Assembly: GCA_044867645.1 (NCBI GenBank)
Contig: JBIOVI010000007.1
Span: 6,905-70,904 of the forward strand
DNA: 64,000 nucleotides
Direction of reading: 5' to 3'
From: VRUE01 sp044867645
GTDB taxonomy: Bacteria > Actinomycetota > Thermoleophilia > Solirubrobacterales > 70-9
A model generated the notes under the pieces. That model searched no databases, was not told the DNA's origin, and worked only from the letters and a program-made list of their open reading frames with translations. The position numbers and the translations under genes are program-made. Shown here one piece after another: positions 61,512 to 64,000 of the stretch. Positions within the stretch are counted from its first letter, which is position 1; each line of letters opens with the position of its first letter.

Positions 61512-62165
61512 ATGACCAGTCACCAACCGCGGTTGAGCCACCAAGGCAGCAACGGCCTTTCTGGCGGCCTAACGAAAAAACTGCGGTTGGGTGGTGCTAC
61601 CGCGGAGGAATCCGATAGCCGGCTGGTCCAGGAGGCCGTGGCCTATGCCAAGGCCGGCGACCGGGAGGGCCTGCACTTCCTCTACCTGCGCTACGCGCCG
61701 GAGGTGTTGCGCTACATCAACAGCTTCGTTCACGACCGACACGAGGCCGAGGACATCACCCAGAACGTGTTCGCCAAGCTGATCACGACTATCGGCAAGT
61801 ACGAGCAGCGGGATGTTCCGTTCACCGCCTGGATCCTGCGCGTCGCCCGCAACGCCGCCCTCGATCACATGCGCGCGAAACGTGCAATCCCGACCGAGGA
61901 CGTGCGGGTGGCCGACAGCGGACAGTCGCAGATCAGCCTCGACCGCAGTCAGGCTCTGCGCCAGGCGCTCGAGCAGCTGCCGGACGACCAGCGCGAGGTG
62001 CTCGTCCTGCGTCACATCGTCGGACTGTCTCCGGTGGAGATCGCCGAAGCTCTCGAAAAGACGGAGAGCTCGGTTCACGGCCTTCACCACCGCGGCCGCC
62101 GCTCGCTTCAGGCCAGCCTGGTGGAGCTTGGCGCCGCCCCCGTGGTGGCGTCGCCAATCGCGTAG
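61512..62165 (+). CDS. ECF-type RNA polymerase sigma factor
   Basis: A 217-residue sigma-70 family protein. Region 2 spans EGLHFLYLRYAPEVLRYINS, HEAEDITQNVFAKLI and FTAWILRVARNAALDHMRAK; region 4 is QLPDDQREVLVLRHIVGLSP with EIAEALEKTESSVHGLHHRG. There is no C-terminal domain beyond region 4. ATG 61512 has AAGG 5 nt upstream; an earlier start at 61431 adds residues without family match. No classical anti-sigma gene is adjacent; instead, two small ribbon-helix-helix-like genes flank it, one ending 8 bp from its stop. Target genes are unknown. Confidence 0.88.
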   Translation: MTSHQPRLSHQGSNGLSGGLTKKLRLGGATAEESDSRLVQEAVAYAKAGDREGLHFLYLRYAPEVLRYINSFVHDRHEAEDITQNVFAKLITTIGKYEQRDVPFTAWILRVARNAALDHMRAKRAIPTEDVRVADSGQSQISLDRSQALRQALEQLPDDQREVLVLRHIVGLSPVEIAEALEKTESSVHGLHHRGRRSLQASLVELGAAPVVASPIA

Positions 62166-62173
62166 CCCTCCGG

Positions 62174-62542
62174 CTAGGAGCCTTCGCTCTCCAGCTTGTC
62201 GAGGATGCGCTGGGTGATGCGCCCGGCGTCGAGCTCGGCCGCGTAATAGAGAGCTGCGTGCGCGGCCAGCCGTGACACCGAGACGCCCTGCCGGCCGGCC
62301 TCTTCTTCCAGCCCCCGCCAAAGATCCTCGTCGATGCTCAACTCGAGCTCGACCTCTCCCTCGTCCTCATCGCGAAGGGCGGGGGGGTAGGTCCATCCCG
62401 GCCGATCTGCCTCGCTATCGCTCAGATAGAGGCGAACCGCACGCGACAGCTCCACCGCGGCGTCCTCAAATCCATTCTCCCTGTCTGCCGCTAGTGCTTG
62501 GAAGACAAATTGACTCAGGTGGAGAGTCACGGGCCGCTTCAT
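62174..62542 (-). CDS. Small tandem ribbon-helix-helix-like protein
   Basis: A 122-residue protein related to the one at 60867. The first unit is RPVTLHLS, QFVFQALAADREN, DAAVELSRAVRLYL; the second is VELELSIDEDLWRGLEEEAG with SVSRLAAHAALYYAAELD. Each reads as a strand followed by two helices, the ribbon-helix-helix plan. It converges on the sigma gene with 8 bp between stops. It may regulate itself or the sigma factor; this is inference. Confidence 0.68.
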   Translation of the reverse strand: MKRPVTLHLSQFVFQALAADRENGFEDAAVELSRAVRLYLSDSEADRPGWTYPPALRDEDEGEVELELSIDEDLWRGLEEEAGRQGVSVSRLAAHAALYYAAELDAGRITQRILDKLESEGS

Positions 62543-62628
62543 CGCCTCGCCATGGGGAGTGCTCCTCGCTGCTTCAGCGGCGTCTTAACCCACACTAAAC
62601 ACTGTATATCAGGGCATGCAGAGCGGCG

Positions 62629-62991
62629 TCAGTGGGCTTTTTTGAGACGCGCGCGCTGCTCCTGACGCTCGACGACCTGGGCGATCAGCTTCTTCACGTT
62701 GGAGTCGCCGCTCGCCTTGATGTGCCCCGTCTCAACCGCTTTGCGGTAGCTCTTCAGGGTTCCGCGCTCGGCCAGCTCATTGAACTGGGGCCGATCTACC
62801 TGGACCAGCACACGCTCATCCTGGGCCAGGTCCTTGCTGATCTTTGGCCCAGGCACCTCCACCCGGTAGAGCTGGATGTCTCCCCTGCCCCGCAGCTCCA
62901 GGCCGAACACCAGCTTCAGCTTCTGCAGGGCGGGGACTTCGGCCTGGAAGCGTTCGACCGCAATCCGGATTAGGTCGGAGGTCGTCGCCAT
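62629..62991 (-). CDS. Hypothetical protein, possibly SCP2-like
   Basis: A 120-residue protein, function not known. The order GRGDIQLYRVEVPG, VLVQVDRPQFNELAERGTL, YRKAVETGHIKASGDSNVKK is reminiscent of small SCP2-type lipid-binding proteins, but the match is weak. It starts 4 nt after the acyl-CoA dehydrogenase stop and so is cotranscribed with it, which would fit a lipid- or acyl-CoA-related role. No signal peptide or membrane helix. Confidence 0.6.
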   Translation of the reverse strand: MATTSDLIRIAVERFQAEVPALQKLKLVFGLELRGRGDIQLYRVEVPGPKISKDLAQDERVLVQVDRPQFNELAERGTLKSYRKAVETGHIKASGDSNVKKLIAQVVERQEQRARLKKAH

Positions 62992-62995
62992 CCAG

Positions 62996-64000
62996 CTAGA
63001 TCTTGTGCCTCTGCAAGAGCTTCTTGCCGATCACCATGCGCTGGATCTCCGAGGTCCCCTCGCCGATCAGCAGCAGTGGGGCGTCGCGGTAGAGGCGCTC
63101 GATCTCGTACTCCTTCGAGTACCCGTAGCCGCCATGGATGCGGAAGCAATCCTCGACGCACTCCTTGCCGGTCTCCGAGGCGAGCAGCTTTGCCATCCCC
63201 GCCTCGAGATCCGAGCGCTCACCGGCGTCCTTCAGCCGCGCCGCTTTGCGGGTGAGGAGGCGCGCTGCCTCGACCTTGGTCGCCATGTCGGCGAGCTTGA
63301 ACTGAATCGCCTGGTGCTGAGCGATCGGCTTGCCGAAGGTCTTGCGCTCCTGGCTGTAGCGAAGCGCCAGCTCCAGAGCCCGCTGGGCGATGCCGACGCC
63401 GCGTGCGGCGACGTTTACCCGGCCCACCTCGAGCGCGTCCATCATCTGCACGAAGCCCTGCCCGACGCCGGCCTCCTCGCCGCCGAGCACACGCTCGGGT
63501 GGGCAGCGGTAGCCGTCGTAGACCAGCTCGGTCGACTCGACGCCCTTGTAACCCATCTTCTTGATCTTGGGAGGAACCACGAGGCCCTCGAAGTCGCCGC
63601 TGTTGGTTTCCGCCCAAGGCTCCTTCTCGGTGATGAAGCAGGTCATTCCCTTGTACGGCGGATCGGCCTTGGTGTCCGTCTTCATCAAGACGAAGACGAC
63701 CGAGGAGCCGAGGCCGTTGGTCACCCACATCTTCTGGCCGTTCAGCTCCCACTTGCCGTCCTCGCCTTTCTTGGCGGTCGACTTGATCCCCTGCACGTCG
63801 GAGCCGACCTCGGGCTCGGAGAGGGAGAAGGCGGCGCGGATCTCCCCGGTGGCCATCTTCGGCAGGAAGTGATCCTTCTGCTCGTCGGTGCCGAACTTCA
63901 TCAAGAGGTAGGAGCCGATGAAGTGGGTGTTGACGACGCCCGAGATCGAGATCCAGCCGCGCGAGAGCTCTTCGACGATCATCGCGTAGGTCGTCAGGTC
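62996..64000 (-). CDS. Acyl-CoA dehydrogenase, 5' end missing
   Basis: The N-terminal part lies beyond the right edge; 334 residues are visible. It is a FAD-dependent acyl-CoA dehydrogenase: AAFSLSEPEVGSDVQGIKST (FAD/substrate loop), WVTNGLGSSVVFVLM, FGKPIAQHQAIQFKLADMAT, IHGGYGYSKEYEIERLYRDA and IGEGTSEIQRMV, in which the Glu of EGT is the usual catalytic base position. It catalyses alpha,beta-oxidation of an acyl-CoA; chain length unknown. It belongs to general metabolism rather than the polysaccharide locus. Confidence 0.93.
   Translation of the reverse strand, partial: DLTTYAMIVEELSRGWISISGVVNTHFIGSYLLMKFGTDEQKDHFLPKMATGEIRAAFSLSEPEVGSDVQGIKSTAKKGEDGKWELNGQKMWVTNGLGSSVVFVLMKTDTKADPPYKGMTCFITEKEPWAETNSGDFEGLVVPPKIKKMGYKGVESTELVYDGYRCPPERVLGGEEAGVGQGFVQMMDALEVGRVNVAARGVGIAQRALELALRYSQERKTFGKPIAQHQAIQFKLADMATKVEAARLLTRKAARLKDAGERSDLEAGMAKLLASETGKECVEDCFRIHGGYGYSKEYEIERLYRDAPLLLIGEGTSEIQRMVIGKKLLQRHKI

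Noticed and set aside
1..64000. Insertion sequences, integrases, tRNA or rRNA genes
   Set aside because: None found on reading both strands; no transposase motifs, cloverleaf patterns or target-site duplications were seen.

Overview
The window is high-GC bacterial DNA (about 68-70% G+C by eye) with many GTG and TTG starts, long antisense open frames and tight 1-20 nt gene overlaps. These traits, plus Ig-like, PKD and LamG secreted proteins and the acyl-CoA dehydrogenase at the right edge, suggest an actinobacterium, possibly Thermoleophilia/Solirubrobacterales. That placement is inference; no rRNA or tRNA gene is present to test it.

Nearly the whole window is one large surface- or exopolysaccharide locus. 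From left to right: the 3' end of a heparin-lyase-like secreted protein (1-790); a polyprenyl-phosphate sugar transferase, a Wzz/BY-kinase and a WecG/TagA glycosyltransferase (1238-5232, +); a minus-strand operon of glycosyltransferase, Wzy-like polymerase, GT4 and NodB deacetylase (9553-5141); a flippase and a heparinase II/III-type protein (9617-12794, +); an unknown all-alpha protein divergent from a FemAB/CelD-type acyltransferase; a UDP-sugar dehydrogenase; and a MaoC protein.

At 17013-23738 (-) lies a compact six-gene cassette: GNAT, acyl carrier protein, AMP-dependent ligase, fused aminodeoxychorismate synthase and two tandem FemAB-like transferases. It looks like a chorismate-derived acyl-tailoring system and is the best candidate for something undescribed. 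Divergent from it are WbpD- and WbpE-like genes. Then come an Alg13/Alg14-like split glycosyltransferase with a deacetylase, and two tandem secreted beta-helix proteins (27357-31163).

A ten-gene minus-strand operon (43386-31175) carries a GT-C-like membrane protein, GT4, Wzz-like, flippase, GT2, second Wzz-like, polymerase, GT2, asparagine synthase and GT4. Its asparagine synthase appears to start at ATC. Next is a 2255-residue secreted protein built of a dimethylformamidase-like domain and four PKD-PKD-LamG modules (43517-50284), a MurJ-like flippase, a LuxR regulator coupled to an aminotransferase, and a minus-strand operon for a WbpI-like epimerase, oxidoreductase, GT2, MFS and beta-propeller protein (58986-53825). 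A second sugar transferase with an oxidoreductase closes the polysaccharide part (59121-60874).

The right end differs. An AT-rich spacer and an ECF sigma gene are flanked by two related small proteins that each look like a tandem ribbon-helix-helix. A possible SCP2-like protein and an incomplete acyl-CoA dehydrogenase follow.

Taken together, WbpA-, WbpB-, WbpE-, WbpD- and WbpI-like enzymes plus an asparagine synthase could supply an amidated diacetamido-uronic acid. Two initiating transferases, three or four flippases and two polymerase candidates suggest at least two assembly lines.
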